From Halorarum halophilum (GTDB taxonomy: Archaea; Halobacteriota; Halobacteria; Halobacteriales; Haloferacaceae): DNA of 64,000 nt. The notes beneath the pieces were generated by a model. It did not search any database, was not told where the DNA came from, and saw only the letters and a program-made list of their open reading frames with translations. Location: the NCBI RefSeq assembly GCF_013401515.1, contig NZ_CP058529.1, positions 2,604,001 through 2,668,000 on the forward strand. The letters are read 5' to 3'. Position 1 is the stretch's first letter. Each line of letters opens with the position of its first letter. Below are positions 53,673 through 61,870 of the stretch, one piece after another. The position numbers and the translations under genes were made by a program.

Positions 53673-56147
53673 CTACTCCGGGTACTCGGCGCCCACGACC
53701 TCGCGGATGCGCTCGGCGGTCACCTCGCCGACGCCCGGCACCTCCAGCAGGTCGCCCTCCCGTGCGGTCATCACCGCCTCGACGGTGCCGAAGTGCTCCA
53801 GTAGCGCGCGCGAGGTGACCGGGCCGATGTCGGCGATGGAGCTCACGACGTACTCCTGCTGCTCGGCGAGCGTCTTCGCGGCCTTCTCGCCGTGGGCGGA
53901 CACCTCGCGGTCGTTCGTCTCCTGCTCGCGCCGCGCGATGACCTCCAGCAGGTCCGCCGTGTCCGCCTCGTCCTCCGTGCGGAGCACCGAGGCGTCGAAG
54001 TCGATCGCCAGCGACGAGAGCGCCCCGCGGATGGCGTTCGGGTGGACGTTCCGCTCGCCGTAGAGGTCCTCGCCCTCGACGATGACGACCGGCCGGGCGT
54101 ACGCGCGCGCCGTGTCGCGAACCTGCTCGAACATCGAGCGGTCGCCGCCGACGAGCGTGTCGAGGAAGTCGGCGACCGACTTGCGCTCGACGGCGACCCG
54201 GTCCGAGAGCACGTAGTCGCCGACTTCGAGCGTCTCCAGTCGGGTGGTGATCCCCTCCCGGGTGGAGAGGTCGCGCGCGATGGTGGACTCGAGTTCGCGC
54301 TGGTCGATGACGATCTCGGTCCCCTCCACGTCGTCGCCGGTGCCGGCGGTGGCGACGACTCCCTCGTCAGAGCCGGCGTCGGTATCTTCGTCGGCATCGT
54401 CGCCGGCTTCGGCGTCGAAGTCCGTGAGTCCCGGCTGGGTATCCGCGGTCGCGGAGGCGCTCCCGGACCCTCCCTCCGCGGTGTCAGCGCCGGACGACCC
54501 GCCCTTCGCGGACCTCCCGTCCGCGGCGCCGTCGCCTGCCTCGCTCTCGTCGAACGACGAGAGGTCTGACTGCCCGTCGCCGCCGAGTTCCTCCTCGACG
54601 TTCTCGGCGACGCCCTTCAGCGACCGGAGCTCCTCCTCCATCTGCTTCTCCTTGCGCCGGCTGATCCAGAAGTACGCCTCGTCGCGGGTGTCCTCGGCCA
54701 TCAGCACGACGACCTCCCCCTCGTCCTGCCGGCCGGTCCGGCCCTTCCGCTGGATGGACCGGATGGCCGTCGGGACCGGCTCGAAGAACAGCACCAGGTC
54801 GACCTCCGGCACGTCCAGCCCCTCCTCGGCGACCGAGGTGGAGACGAGCACCTCGAACTCGCCGGCGCGGAAGGCGTCGAGCGTCTCCTGCTGCTGCTTC
54901 TGGGTCATTCCGTCCGACCCCTCCTTGTCGCCCTGCCCGACGAACCGCCGGGTGTCGAAGGAGGCGGAGAGGAACTCCGTCAGCGCCTCGGCGGTGTCGC
55001 GCGACTCCGTGAACACGATGACGCGCTCGCCGCCGCCGATTCCGAGCGTCTGGGCGAGCAGCACGCGCGTCCGGCGGAACTTCGGGTGGAGGTCGTCGAA
55101 CGACTCGGCCCTCCGCATCGCCTCCCGCACCTTCGGCTCGGCGATCATCCGTTGGCTCGCCTTCGACGCCCCGGACGACCGGGCGGCGTTGCGCTGGCGC
55201 TCGAAGTAGCGCCGGAGCGCCTCGACGCTCTGGGTCTCGACGAGTTCGACCGCGCGCCGGAGCTTCATCACCTCGGCGTGGACGGACATCCCCTTGTACG
55301 CGTCCGACTTGCCCGCGTCCATCATGCGCTGGAGCTGCGCGCGCATCTTGTTGAGCTGCTTCTGGGAGACATCGGGCTGGGTCGTGTTCGAGACGCCGAG
55401 CGACTTCAGCATCTCGAGCCGGTCGCTGATCACCTCGTTCAGCGCGTCGCGGATCTCGACGACCGACTCCGGGAGTTCGATCTTCTCCCACTGGACGTCC
55501 GTGTCGTAGGTGTACTCCGACACGTCCGAGTCGGCCTCGGTCATCACCTCCACCTCGTCGAGCCCGAGGTTCTCGCAGACGATCAGGATCTCCTCCTCGT
55601 CGCCGCCCGGCGAGGCGGACATCCCCGTGACGAGGGGTCGCTCCGCGTCGGCGTGGTAGCGCTCGGCGATGTACACGTACGCGTAGTCGCCGGTCGCGCG
55701 GTGGCACTCGTCGAAGGTGACGTGGGTCACGTCGGCGAGCGAGACGCGGTTGCCGACGAGGTCGTTCTCGACCACCTGGGGCGTGGCGATGACGACCCGC
55801 GCGTCGTCCCACAGCGCCGCCCGGTCGGCGGGCTTCACGTCGCCGGTGAAGACGACGATCTCGTCGTCGGGCACCGCCAGCGCCTCGCGGTAGAACTCCG
55901 CGTGCTGCTGGACCAGCGGCTTCGTCGGCGCCAGCAGCAGCGCCTTGCCGCCGACCTCCGAGAGCCGGTGGGCCGTCACGAGCAGCGACACGGTGGTCTT
56001 GCCGAGCCCGGTGGGCAGGCAGACGAGGGTGTCGCCCCGCTTCGCGGTCTCGGCGAGTCGGATCTGGTAGCGCCGCCGCTCGATGAACCCGGGGTTCAGG
56101 AGGGCGTGGTCGACGTACTCTGTCTCGGGGTCGGCGGCCTCCGCCAT
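53673..56147 (-). CDS. hef: Hef, XPF-family helicase-nuclease
   Basis: The 824-residue protein has an SF2 helicase part (Walker A PTGLGKT with K50; DECH box; motif VI region IQRKGRTGRQ). A low-complexity acidic linker (about residues 505-600) follows. The ERCC4 nuclease contains VERKSVADFLDTL, and the C-terminal (HhH)2 domain contains IADIGPVTSRALL and VPGVGEVTAERI. Hef acts on stalled replication forks and is the archaeal relative of FANCM. Both activities look intact. Function is well known in haloarchaea. Confidence 0.96.
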   Translation of the reverse strand: MAEAADPETEYVDHALLNPGFIERRRYQIRLAETAKRGDTLVCLPTGLGKTTVSLLVTAHRLSEVGGKALLLAPTKPLVQQHAEFYREALAVPDDEIVVFTGDVKPADRAALWDDARVVIATPQVVENDLVGNRVSLADVTHVTFDECHRATGDYAYVYIAERYHADAERPLVTGMSASPGGDEEEILIVCENLGLDEVEVMTEADSDVSEYTYDTDVQWEKIELPESVVEIRDALNEVISDRLEMLKSLGVSNTTQPDVSQKQLNKMRAQLQRMMDAGKSDAYKGMSVHAEVMKLRRAVELVETQSVEALRRYFERQRNAARSSGASKASQRMIAEPKVREAMRRAESFDDLHPKFRRTRVLLAQTLGIGGGERVIVFTESRDTAEALTEFLSASFDTRRFVGQGDKEGSDGMTQKQQQETLDAFRAGEFEVLVSTSVAEEGLDVPEVDLVLFFEPVPTAIRSIQRKGRTGRQDEGEVVVLMAEDTRDEAYFWISRRKEKQMEEELRSLKGVAENVEEELGGDGQSDLSSFDESEAGDGAADGRSAKGGSSGADTAEGGSGSASATADTQPGLTDFDAEAGDDADEDTDAGSDEGVVATAGTGDDVEGTEIVIDQRELESTIARDLSTREGITTRLETLEVGDYVLSDRVAVERKSVADFLDTLVGGDRSMFEQVRDTARAYARPVVIVEGEDLYGERNVHPNAIRGALSSLAIDFDASVLRTEDEADTADLLEVIARREQETNDREVSAHGEKAAKTLAEQQEYVVSSIADIGPVTSRALLEHFGTVEAVMTAREGDLLEVPGVGEVTAERIREVVGAEYPE

Positions 56148-56211
56148 CGGTGTCCCTTCGCCGTCACCGCGGGTAAAAGTTCGTCAACCGGAGCGGAACT
56201 GAAGCCGGCGC

Positions 56212-56328
56212 TCAGGCGTCCTCGCGCGGCCGGGAACCGAGGGCCCGCTCCTCGCAGGCCGTCTCGGGGACCGACACGTCCATGAGCGCCGCCCACTCGG
56301 GGATGTGGCAGTCCTGGGAATCGGTCAT
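56212..56328 (-). CDS. Mini-protein upstream of hef (38 aa)
   Basis: The 38-residue frame begins MTDSQDCHIPEWAALMD and ends with a charged Arg/Glu tail. It contains two cysteines (residues 7 and 25). A TATA-like ttattagg on the minus strand (about 56351-56358) lies 23-31 nt upstream of the ATG, which is strong support for a real leaderless gene despite its size. The same-strand hef gene starts 64 bp downstream. No family is recognised. Confidence 0.55.
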   Translation of the reverse strand: MTDSQDCHIPEWAALMDVSVPETACEERALGSRPREDA

Positions 56329-56442
56329 CGTTCGATGTGAACGCGAGATTCCTAATAACGATTCCCCCGGCGGTCGCTTGGATGGTGGTGAACCGGACAC
56401 GCGTTCGACCGATCCGAATCGGCGATCTCCGCAGCAAACGAT

Positions 56443-56558
56443 TCGAAAGCCCCCGCGTTCTCGACGGTCGGGACCGCGCCTGCGCTCCTCGGCTCGCTTT
56501 GCTCGCCCGCGGTGCTTGACGGGTCCAGGCTCGCCGAGAACGCGGCCCTTTCAGTCCC
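56443..56558 (-). repeat. Intergenic repeat element, minus orientation
   Basis: On the minus strand it opens gggactgaaagggcc and closes gcgggggctttcga, with about 90 bp between, including gaggagcgcaggcg shared with the gaps at 28453 and 32443. The GAAAG and CTTTC ends can pair. Confidence 0.7.
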
Positions 56559-56589
56559 ACCCGATCGGTGGTCCGGCGGAGCGATGCGA

Positions 56590-56737
56590 CTACGATTCCG
56601 GACGCGTCGTCGGGGAATCGGCCGCTCGGCGCGCGGCGGCTGGCCTCCGGGTCAGTCGACGTCGCGCGAGGAGCATGCTCCGAGATAAGGTGGCTGCGGG
56701 CGGGCGGGACTGAAAGGGGTCGCGGGGGCTTTCGAGG
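56590..56737 (+). repeat. Intergenic repeat element, plus orientation (copy C)
   Basis: Bases 56590-56645 match the gap at 28341-28395. The element ends with gggactgaaagggg and gggggctttcgagg (56706-56737), the same two end motifs as the neighbouring minus-strand element, here almost abutting. No gene is seen in the rest of this gap (56329-56790). Confidence 0.75.
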
Positions 56738-56790
56738 TCACCCCTGTGGCTCTCCACGCTCACGAACGACGCAGAACCGACGACGAGAAC

Positions 56791-57033
56791 CTAGACGACC
56801 TGCTCGCCGTCGTCGTCGTACAGCCGGATCGCGTCCACGGGACACGTGCGCGCGGCGAACTTCGCGTCGAGCTCCTCCCCCTCGGGGACCTCCAGCGAGA
56901 AGAGGTTCTCCTCGATCTCCTCGGCGCCCCGGAGGTCCGCCTTCCCGTCGTCCATGTTCTTCTCGAAGGCGTCCCACTCCGCGACGCACTGGAACATGCC
57001 GACGCAGGTGTCGCGGTCGAACTCGATCCTCAT
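56791..57033 (-). CDS. Small ferredoxin with three cysteines
   Basis: The 80-residue acidic protein has C10, C16 and C64 (DTCVGMFQC, then TCPVDAI). Because the usual fourth ligand is absent, it should carry at most one [3Fe-4S]-type cluster, as in single-cluster ferredoxins that feed cytochrome P450s. The N-terminal strand MRIEFDRDTC and the C-terminal AIRLYDDDGEQVV fit the ferredoxin fold. Upstream in-frame starts are rejected. The redox partner is unknown. Confidence 0.85.
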   Translation of the reverse strand: MRIEFDRDTCVGMFQCVAEWDAFEKNMDDGKADLRGAEEIEENLFSLEVPEGEELDAKFAARTCPVDAIRLYDDDGEQVV

Positions 57034-57200
57034 TGCCGGGGCTAGGTGAGCCGGGGTACTAACGACTTGCCTCTGCGCCCGGACGCGCGGTCCCGCATCG
57101 AGGATAACTGCGCGAGGCCCGTTCCGACTCGCGAACAGATCTCGACCTGGCACGAGAGAGAAGATTCCAGTTGGGATGCAATAAGAGAATAAAGACGGCA

Positions 57201-57209
57201 TTTTTAATT
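57201..57209 (+). promoter_or_regulatory. TATA box of nhaC
   Basis: tttttaatt lies 28-36 nt before the GTG start within a stretch (about 57160-57225) clearly richer in A/T than its surroundings. It supports a leaderless GTG start. Confidence 0.55.
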
Positions 57210-57236
57210 CTCTCAAGTTATTATCCTGGGCCACAC

Positions 57237-58691
57237 GTGCCCTCACTGACCATCGACCCGCTCACGTACGAGGAGATCCCGGTGGAGCGGCGACCGAGCC
57301 TCCTGCAGGCGCTCGTCCCGGTGCTCGGCGTCGTCGTCTTCCTCGGCATCGGCTCGGGCTACCTGAAACTCGCCCCGCACGGCCCGCTGCTCTGGAGCGT
57401 CGTCCTGACCGGCATCGTCGGTAAGTACTGGCTCGGGTACTCCTGGGACGACCTCTACGAGGGGATCGCCGACAGCCTGCTGATGGGCCTCCAGGCGATC
57501 CTCATCCTGTTCGTCATCTACGCGCTCATCTCGACGTGGATCAGTTCGGGGACGATCCCCGGCCTGATGTACTACGGCCTCTCGGTGCTGACCCCCGACG
57601 TGTTCCTCCCGGCGACGGCCCTCCTCGCGGCCGTGGTCGCGTTCTCCATCGGCTCCTCCTGGACCACGGCGGGGACGCTCGGCGTGGCCTTCATCGGCAT
57701 CGGTTCCGGCCTCGCCATCCCGGCGCCGATGACCGCCGGCGCCATCCTCAGCGGCGCCTACGCGGGCGACAAGCAGTCGCCGCTCTCGGACACGACGAAC
57801 CTCGCAGCCGCCGTGACGAACACGGACCTCTACGACCACATCCGGGCGATGCGGAACGGGACGGCCGTGGCGTTCGGCCTCTCGGTCGCCCTCTACGCCG
57901 CGCTCGGCCTCAGCGCCGGCGGAACCATCCCCGCCGGCCGCGTCGGGGAGATCCAGGGCGCGCTCGCGGGCACCTACGACCTCTCCGCGCTCGTCTTCCT
58001 GCCCCTGGTGATCACGTTCGGCCTCGCGCTGTACGGCTACCCGGCGCTCCCCACGCTCGTGGCGGGCATCCTCGCCGGGACGGCCACGACCTCGCTCGTC
58101 CAGGGCAAGTCGTTCACGGCCGCCTGGGAGGTGTTCCTCTCCGGCACCGCCCCGGAGACGGGCGTCGCGCTCGTGAACGACCTGCTGGCCAGCGGTGGCC
58201 TCGCCGACTCCGCCTGGACCATCTCGGTCGTCGTCGCCGCGCTCTCGCTCGGCGGCCTGCTCGAGCGGACCGGCGTGCTTGCGGTGCTAGCCCACCACTT
58301 GGCGAGCGCCGTGCGGGGGACCACCGGCCTCGTGATCGGGACGGGTGCGTCCGCCATCGCGGTGAACGTGTTCTCCGCCCAGCAGTACATGAGCATCGTC
58401 GTGCCGGGCATGACGCTCCGGAACCTCTACGACGAGTACGGCCTCGGGAGCGACGACCTCTCGCAGGCGATCGAATCGGCCGGCACGCCGACGGGCGCGC
58501 TCATCCCGTGGCACGCCGGCGGCGTGTACATGGCAGGCGTGTTCGGCGTGAGCACGTTCGCGTACGCCCCGTACTACTTCTTCGCGTTCCTCTCGCCGCT
58601 CGTGCTGTTCGCGACGGCGCTGATGGGGTGGGGCTTCTCGGCGGAGGAGCGCGACGAGGGGGCCGACGCCCCCGTCGCCGCCGACGGCTGA
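57237..58691 (+). CDS. nhaC: NhaC-family Na+/H+ antiporter
   Basis: The 484-residue protein has about a dozen membrane helices and NhaC-family motifs: FSIGSSWTTAGTLGVAF, GAYAGDKQSPLSDTTNLAA and TPTGALIPWHAGGVYM. It exports sodium in exchange for protons. The GTG at 57237 is preferred over an upstream ATG at 57171 because a TATA box lies 28-36 nt before it. The C-terminal tail of about 15 residues is acidic. Confidence 0.93.
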   Translation: MPSLTIDPLTYEEIPVERRPSLLQALVPVLGVVVFLGIGSGYLKLAPHGPLLWSVVLTGIVGKYWLGYSWDDLYEGIADSLLMGLQAILILFVIYALISTWISSGTIPGLMYYGLSVLTPDVFLPATALLAAVVAFSIGSSWTTAGTLGVAFIGIGSGLAIPAPMTAGAILSGAYAGDKQSPLSDTTNLAAAVTNTDLYDHIRAMRNGTAVAFGLSVALYAALGLSAGGTIPAGRVGEIQGALAGTYDLSALVFLPLVITFGLALYGYPALPTLVAGILAGTATTSLVQGKSFTAAWEVFLSGTAPETGVALVNDLLASGGLADSAWTISVVVAALSLGGLLERTGVLAVLAHHLASAVRGTTGLVIGTGASAIAVNVFSAQQYMSIVVPGMTLRNLYDEYGLGSDDLSQAIESAGTPTGALIPWHAGGVYMAGVFGVSTFAYAPYYFFAFLSPLVLFATALMGWGFSAEERDEGADAPVAADG

Positions 58692-58836
58692 CGGCGACGC
58701 TTCGAGTATCGCAGGCGCCAGGCGACCTGGGACGCATTTAGTCGATCGTCGTCGGTTCCCGTTCGGCGTGGTGACGGTCGTGGTATCACGACCCTCGGAA
58801 CGCCTTTACGTGTACTCGCTCTACGTTTATTTGCAA

Positions 58837-59031
58837 ATGGCGAACGGAAAAGTTGATTTCTTCAACGACACTGGCGGCTACGGTTTCATCTCCACCGAGG
58901 ATGCTGACGACGACGTTTTCTTCCACATGGAGGATGTCGGCGGCGAGGATCTGACGGAAGGCACTGAGATCGAATTCGACATCGAACAGGCCCCCAAAGG
59001 CCCGCGCGCGACGAACGTCGTCCGCAACTAA
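58837..59031 (+). CDS. cspA: Cold shock domain protein
   Basis: The 64-residue OB-fold RNA/DNA chaperone has RNP1-like GKVDFFNDTGGYGFIS and RNP2-like DVFFHMED. The length is typical. The upstream frame from 58768 is not used because the fold starts at MANGKVDF. A TATA-like ctttacg (about 58804-58810) is about 30 nt upstream. A GC hairpin (59047-59062) followed by a T-rich tract lies 15 bp after the stop. Confidence 0.96.
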   Translation: MANGKVDFFNDTGGYGFISTEDADDDVFFHMEDVGGEDLTEGTEIEFDIEQAPKGPRATNVVRN

Positions 59032-59046
59032 CTACCGACTTCAGAC

Positions 59047-59086
59047 GCCGCCCCACGGCGGCACTGGACGACGGCTTCATTCTTCC
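59047..59086 (+). terminator. Possible cspA terminator
   Basis: A perfect 6-bp stem gccgcc-ccac-ggcggc (59047-59062) is followed by a pyrimidine-rich ttcattcttcc. Position right after the cspA stop suits a terminator; archaeal termination does not require the stem. Confidence 0.4.
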
Positions 59087-59247
59087 AAACCACCATCCCT
59101 GAGCGACGCGACCGTTGCAGGTCTACCTGGCGACCGTTGCGGTCTGCCGAGCCATGACTATCGATTCCTCCGGCTGACGTATCCCGATTCGTGGGTCGTC
59201 CCTGACTCCCCGTCAACGCTTTCCCCGGGGCACGAGTGGAGGCGCGC

Positions 59248-59940
59248 ATGAAGAACACCGACGGCAGCGAGGCGGCCAAGCGCACCGCCGGCGAGTCGGC
59301 GGCCGACCTCGTCTCCGACGGCGACCTCGTCGGCCTCGGCACCGGGAGCACGGCGGCACACGCCATCCGGCGACTCGGCGACCGGGTCGATTCGGGGCTC
59401 GACGTCGCGGGCGTAGCCACGTCCTACCAGTCGCGCGAACTCGCCCGCGAGGTCGGCGTCCCGCTCGAATCGCTCGCCGACGTGTCGCGGATCGACGTCG
59501 CCATCGACGGCGCCGACCAGGTCGCCGACGGGAACCTGGTGAAGGGCGGCGGGGCCGCCCACACGCGCGAGAAGGTCGTGGACGCGGCGGCGGATCGCTT
59601 CGTCGTTGTCGTCGACGACTCGAAGGTCGCCGACGTGCTCTCCCACCCGGTCCCCGTCGAGGTGCTCCCGGACGCCCGGGCGACCGTCGCCGAGACGGTC
59701 CGGGATGCTGGCGGCGACCCCGAACTCCGGGCGGCAGAGCGGAAGGACGGCCCGGTCGTCACCGACAACGGGAACTTGGTGCTCGACTGCGACTTCGGGA
59801 GCGTCACCGAACCGGCGGCGCTGGCGCGGCGGCTCTCCGGGATTCCGGGCGTGCTGGAGCACGGGCTGTTCGTCGGGCTGGCGGACGAACTCCACGTCGG
59901 CGACGCTGACGGCGGCGTCGCTACGCGGTCGGTTCGCTAA
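59248..59940 (+). CDS. rpiA: Ribose-5-phosphate isomerase A
   Basis: The 230-residue enzyme interconverts ribose-5-phosphate and ribulose-5-phosphate. Family motifs are GLGTGSTAAHAI, the catalytic-acid region DVAIDGADQVA and LVKGGGAAHTREK. The start at MKNTDG is set by a GGAGG Shine-Dalgarno sequence at about 59238-59242. The protein ends 24 bp before the opposing stop of the histone-fold gene. Confidence 0.96.
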   Translation: MKNTDGSEAAKRTAGESAADLVSDGDLVGLGTGSTAAHAIRRLGDRVDSGLDVAGVATSYQSRELAREVGVPLESLADVSRIDVAIDGADQVADGNLVKGGGAAHTREKVVDAAADRFVVVVDDSKVADVLSHPVPVEVLPDARATVAETVRDAGGDPELRAAERKDGPVVTDNGNLVLDCDFGSVTEPAALARRLSGIPGVLEHGLFVGLADELHVGDADGGVATRSVR

Positions 59941-59964
59941 AGAATGGAGGGTTAGGTCGCCTGG

Positions 59965-60132
59965 TTACAGGTCGCGCGGCTGGACCGTCTTACGGTCGTT
60001 CTCCTCCGCGCGGCGGGCGGCGTCCTCAAGAAGCTCGGAAACTTCCCCGTCGAGCGCGTCGTAGAAATCCGACGCGACGTTCTTGTCATCCAGGTACTCC
60101 TTGACGGCTGCCTTGACGATGAGGTCTGCCAT
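59965..60132 (-). CDS. Histone-fold-like DUF1931 mini-protein (55 aa)
   Basis: The 55-residue protein resembles the DUF1931 family and a half histone fold: MADLIVKAAVKEYLDDKN, a long central helix (VSELLEDAARRAEEND) and a final KTVQPRDL that suits the last strand. It may bind DNA as a dimer. A TATA-like ccttataagat (60157-60167) is 25-35 nt upstream. A G-rich tract lies a further about 60 bp upstream on its coding strand. Confidence 0.82.
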   Translation of the reverse strand: MADLIVKAAVKEYLDDKNVASDFYDALDGEVSELLEDAARRAEENDRKTVQPRDL

Positions 60133-60220
60133 GCACCCGGGTTTTTTCCGTCCCTCCTTATAAGATTTCCCAAGTGAGGCCGAAGCGAACGCCTCTCGCG
60201 CCCGTTCACGGCGGATTCGA

Positions 60221-60255
60221 CCCTCCCCCACCCCCCGAACACCCCCCACCCACCC
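60221..60255 (-). other. G-rich tract with quadruplex potential
   Basis: On the minus strand the region contains five or more runs of three to six G separated by one to five bases. It lies between the divergent promoters of the histone-fold gene and larB. Confidence 0.65.
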
Positions 60256-60312
60256 TCCGCACATCCCACCGAATTCGGAAAATCGTCTTACTTATCCAAG
60301 AGGATTGCCCAC

Positions 60313-61209
60313 GTGCCGACCCGCACCGACGGCTTGGAGTCGCTGCGGTTCCCAGACCCACCCATGCGAGACACGCTCGAGGCCGTCGCGGCCGGTGACC
60401 TCACGCCCGCGGAGGCCGAGGCCCGGCTCAACGGCTACGCAACGGCCGAACTATCGGCGGCCGAGTCCGGCGATGGAACGGCTGACGGTTCCGAGGAGGC
60501 GGACGACTCCCCTGCCGGTTCACGCAGCGCGCTGTTCGACGCGAGCAGGGAACGCCGGCGCGGACTCCCGGAGGGCATCCTGGCCGAGGGAAAGACGCCC
60601 GCCGAGGCCGCGGCGCTGGCCGGAACGGCGCTGGAGACGACGGGTCGCGCGCTGGTGACACGCGCGGACGAGCGAACGGTCGACCGCGTGCGGGCGTACC
60701 TCGAGGAGGCGCACCCGGAGGCGACGGTCGAGCGGAACGCCCGCGCCCGGACGATCGTCGCCCGAACCCCCGACTTCGAGCCCCCGTCGGTCGACGCGAC
60801 CGTCGCCGTCGTCACCGGCGGCACCGCAGACGCCACGGCGGCCGGCGAGGCGGCGGTCGTGGCCCGCGAGGCCGGTCCGCGGGTGGACGTGATCGAGGAC
60901 GTCGGCGTGGCGAACCTCGACCGGGTCCTCGACGTCGTCGACGACCTCCGGGCGGCCGACTGCCTCGTCGTCGCGGCCGGCCGCGAGGGGGCGCTCCCGA
61001 CCGTCGTCGCCGGCCTCGTCGACGTCCCGGTCGTCGGGCTCCCGGTGTCGTCCGGCTACGGCGTCGGCGGCGGTGGGCTGGCCGCGCTGCTCGGGATGCT
61101 CCAGTCGTGCACGGTGCTCTCGACGGTGAACGTCGACGCCGGGTTCATCGCGGGCGCGCAGGCGGCCCTCGTCGCCCGCCGGGTTGCACGGGCACGTACG
61201 GAAGCCTGA
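60313..61209 (+). CDS. larB: LarB-like nickel-pincer cofactor protein (PurE fold)
   Basis: The 298-residue protein has a variable N-terminal part with a Glu/Asp/Ser-rich insertion and a C-terminal PurE/AIR-carboxylase-like domain (about residues 140-290). Signature phrases are VAVVTGGTADATAAGEA and GLPVSSGYGVGGGGLAALLGML. LarB carboxylates and hydrolyses NaAD in pincer cofactor synthesis. A GTG start at 60313 is supported by a TATA-like ttacttat (60288-60295). The ATG at 60364 fits the family's usual N-terminus better; both are possible. larA, larC and larE are not seen here. Confidence 0.88.
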   Translation: MPTRTDGLESLRFPDPPMRDTLEAVAAGDLTPAEAEARLNGYATAELSAAESGDGTADGSEEADDSPAGSRSALFDASRERRRGLPEGILAEGKTPAEAAALAGTALETTGRALVTRADERTVDRVRAYLEEAHPEATVERNARARTIVARTPDFEPPSVDATVAVVTGGTADATAAGEAAVVAREAGPRVDVIEDVGVANLDRVLDVVDDLRAADCLVVAAGREGALPTVVAGLVDVPVVGLPVSSGYGVGGGGLAALLGMLQSCTVLSTVNVDAGFIAGAQAALVARRVARARTEA

Positions 61210-61320
61210 TTTCGACCTCCTGAGCCGGAATAAAGGCCGTTCTCGGCGGATCGGGTGAAAGAGTATATCAGTCATGCCGTCGTATGCGACCCCACCGGCC
61301 ACCGTGGATGCCGGTCGACT

Positions 61321-61473
61321 ATGCCACGCTGCGACAACTGCGGGTCGCATATTTCGGACCGCTTCGCCCGCGTGTTCAGCGACGAGCACGGACGGCTCAA
61401 CGCCTGTCCCTCGTGCTCGGCGAACGCAGGGATCGCCGAAGCGGCACGAGAGCGGACCCGCGCCGACGACTGA
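61321..61473 (+). CDS. Small zinc-finger protein (50 aa), DUF7563-like
   Basis: The 50-residue protein has CDNCGSHISDRFARVF near the N-terminus and CPSCSANAG in the second half. This is a four-cysteine zinc finger like that of common haloarchaeal mini-proteins (I recall the DUF7563 name, not checked). A basic C-terminal tail follows. The upstream in-frame GTG at 61255 would add 22 residues and is less likely. A TATA-like gtatatcag near 61261 suggests a short 5' leader. Confidence 0.72.
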   Translation: MPRCDNCGSHISDRFARVFSDEHGRLNACPSCSANAGIAEAARERTRADD

Positions 61474-61593
61474 ACCGCTCACTGACCAGTGTAGAACGTC
61501 GTCTCGACTCCACGCCACCCCGCCCGACCGGACTCCGGGCGGGACGACGCGGCGTTCGGCCGACTTAACTTCGGGAGACGCTTCCCCCCGACC

Positions 61594-61842
61594 GTGACCG
61601 AGCACTTCGTCTACGTCATCGAGTGCGCCGACGGCACCTTCTACACGGGCTACACCACCGACGTCGAGCGCCGCGTCGCCGAGCACGACGCCGGGGAGGG
61701 CGCGAAGTACACCCGGGGTCGGACCCCCGTCGAACTCGTCCACGTGGAGGCGTACTCCTCGCAGTCGGCCGCGATGGGTCGCGAGTACGAGGTCAAACAG
61801 CTCTCCCGCGTGCGGAAGGAACGGCTCGTCGCGGACGACTGA
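61594..61842 (+). CDS. GIY-YIG nuclease-family protein
   Basis: The 82-residue single GIY-YIG domain (YhbQ/UPF0213 type) has FVYVIECADGTFYTGYT, R26-V-A-E-H and an acidic C-terminal helix with the metal-binding glutamate (GREYEVK). The role in cells is unclear; relatives cut DNA weakly. The start is a GTG. Confidence 0.9.
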   Translation: MTEHFVYVIECADGTFYTGYTTDVERRVAEHDAGEGAKYTRGRTPVELVHVEAYSSQSAAMGREYEVKQLSRVRKERLVADD

Positions 61843-61870
61843 CCCCCTCGCCGGGGCTCCCGTCGGCGCT

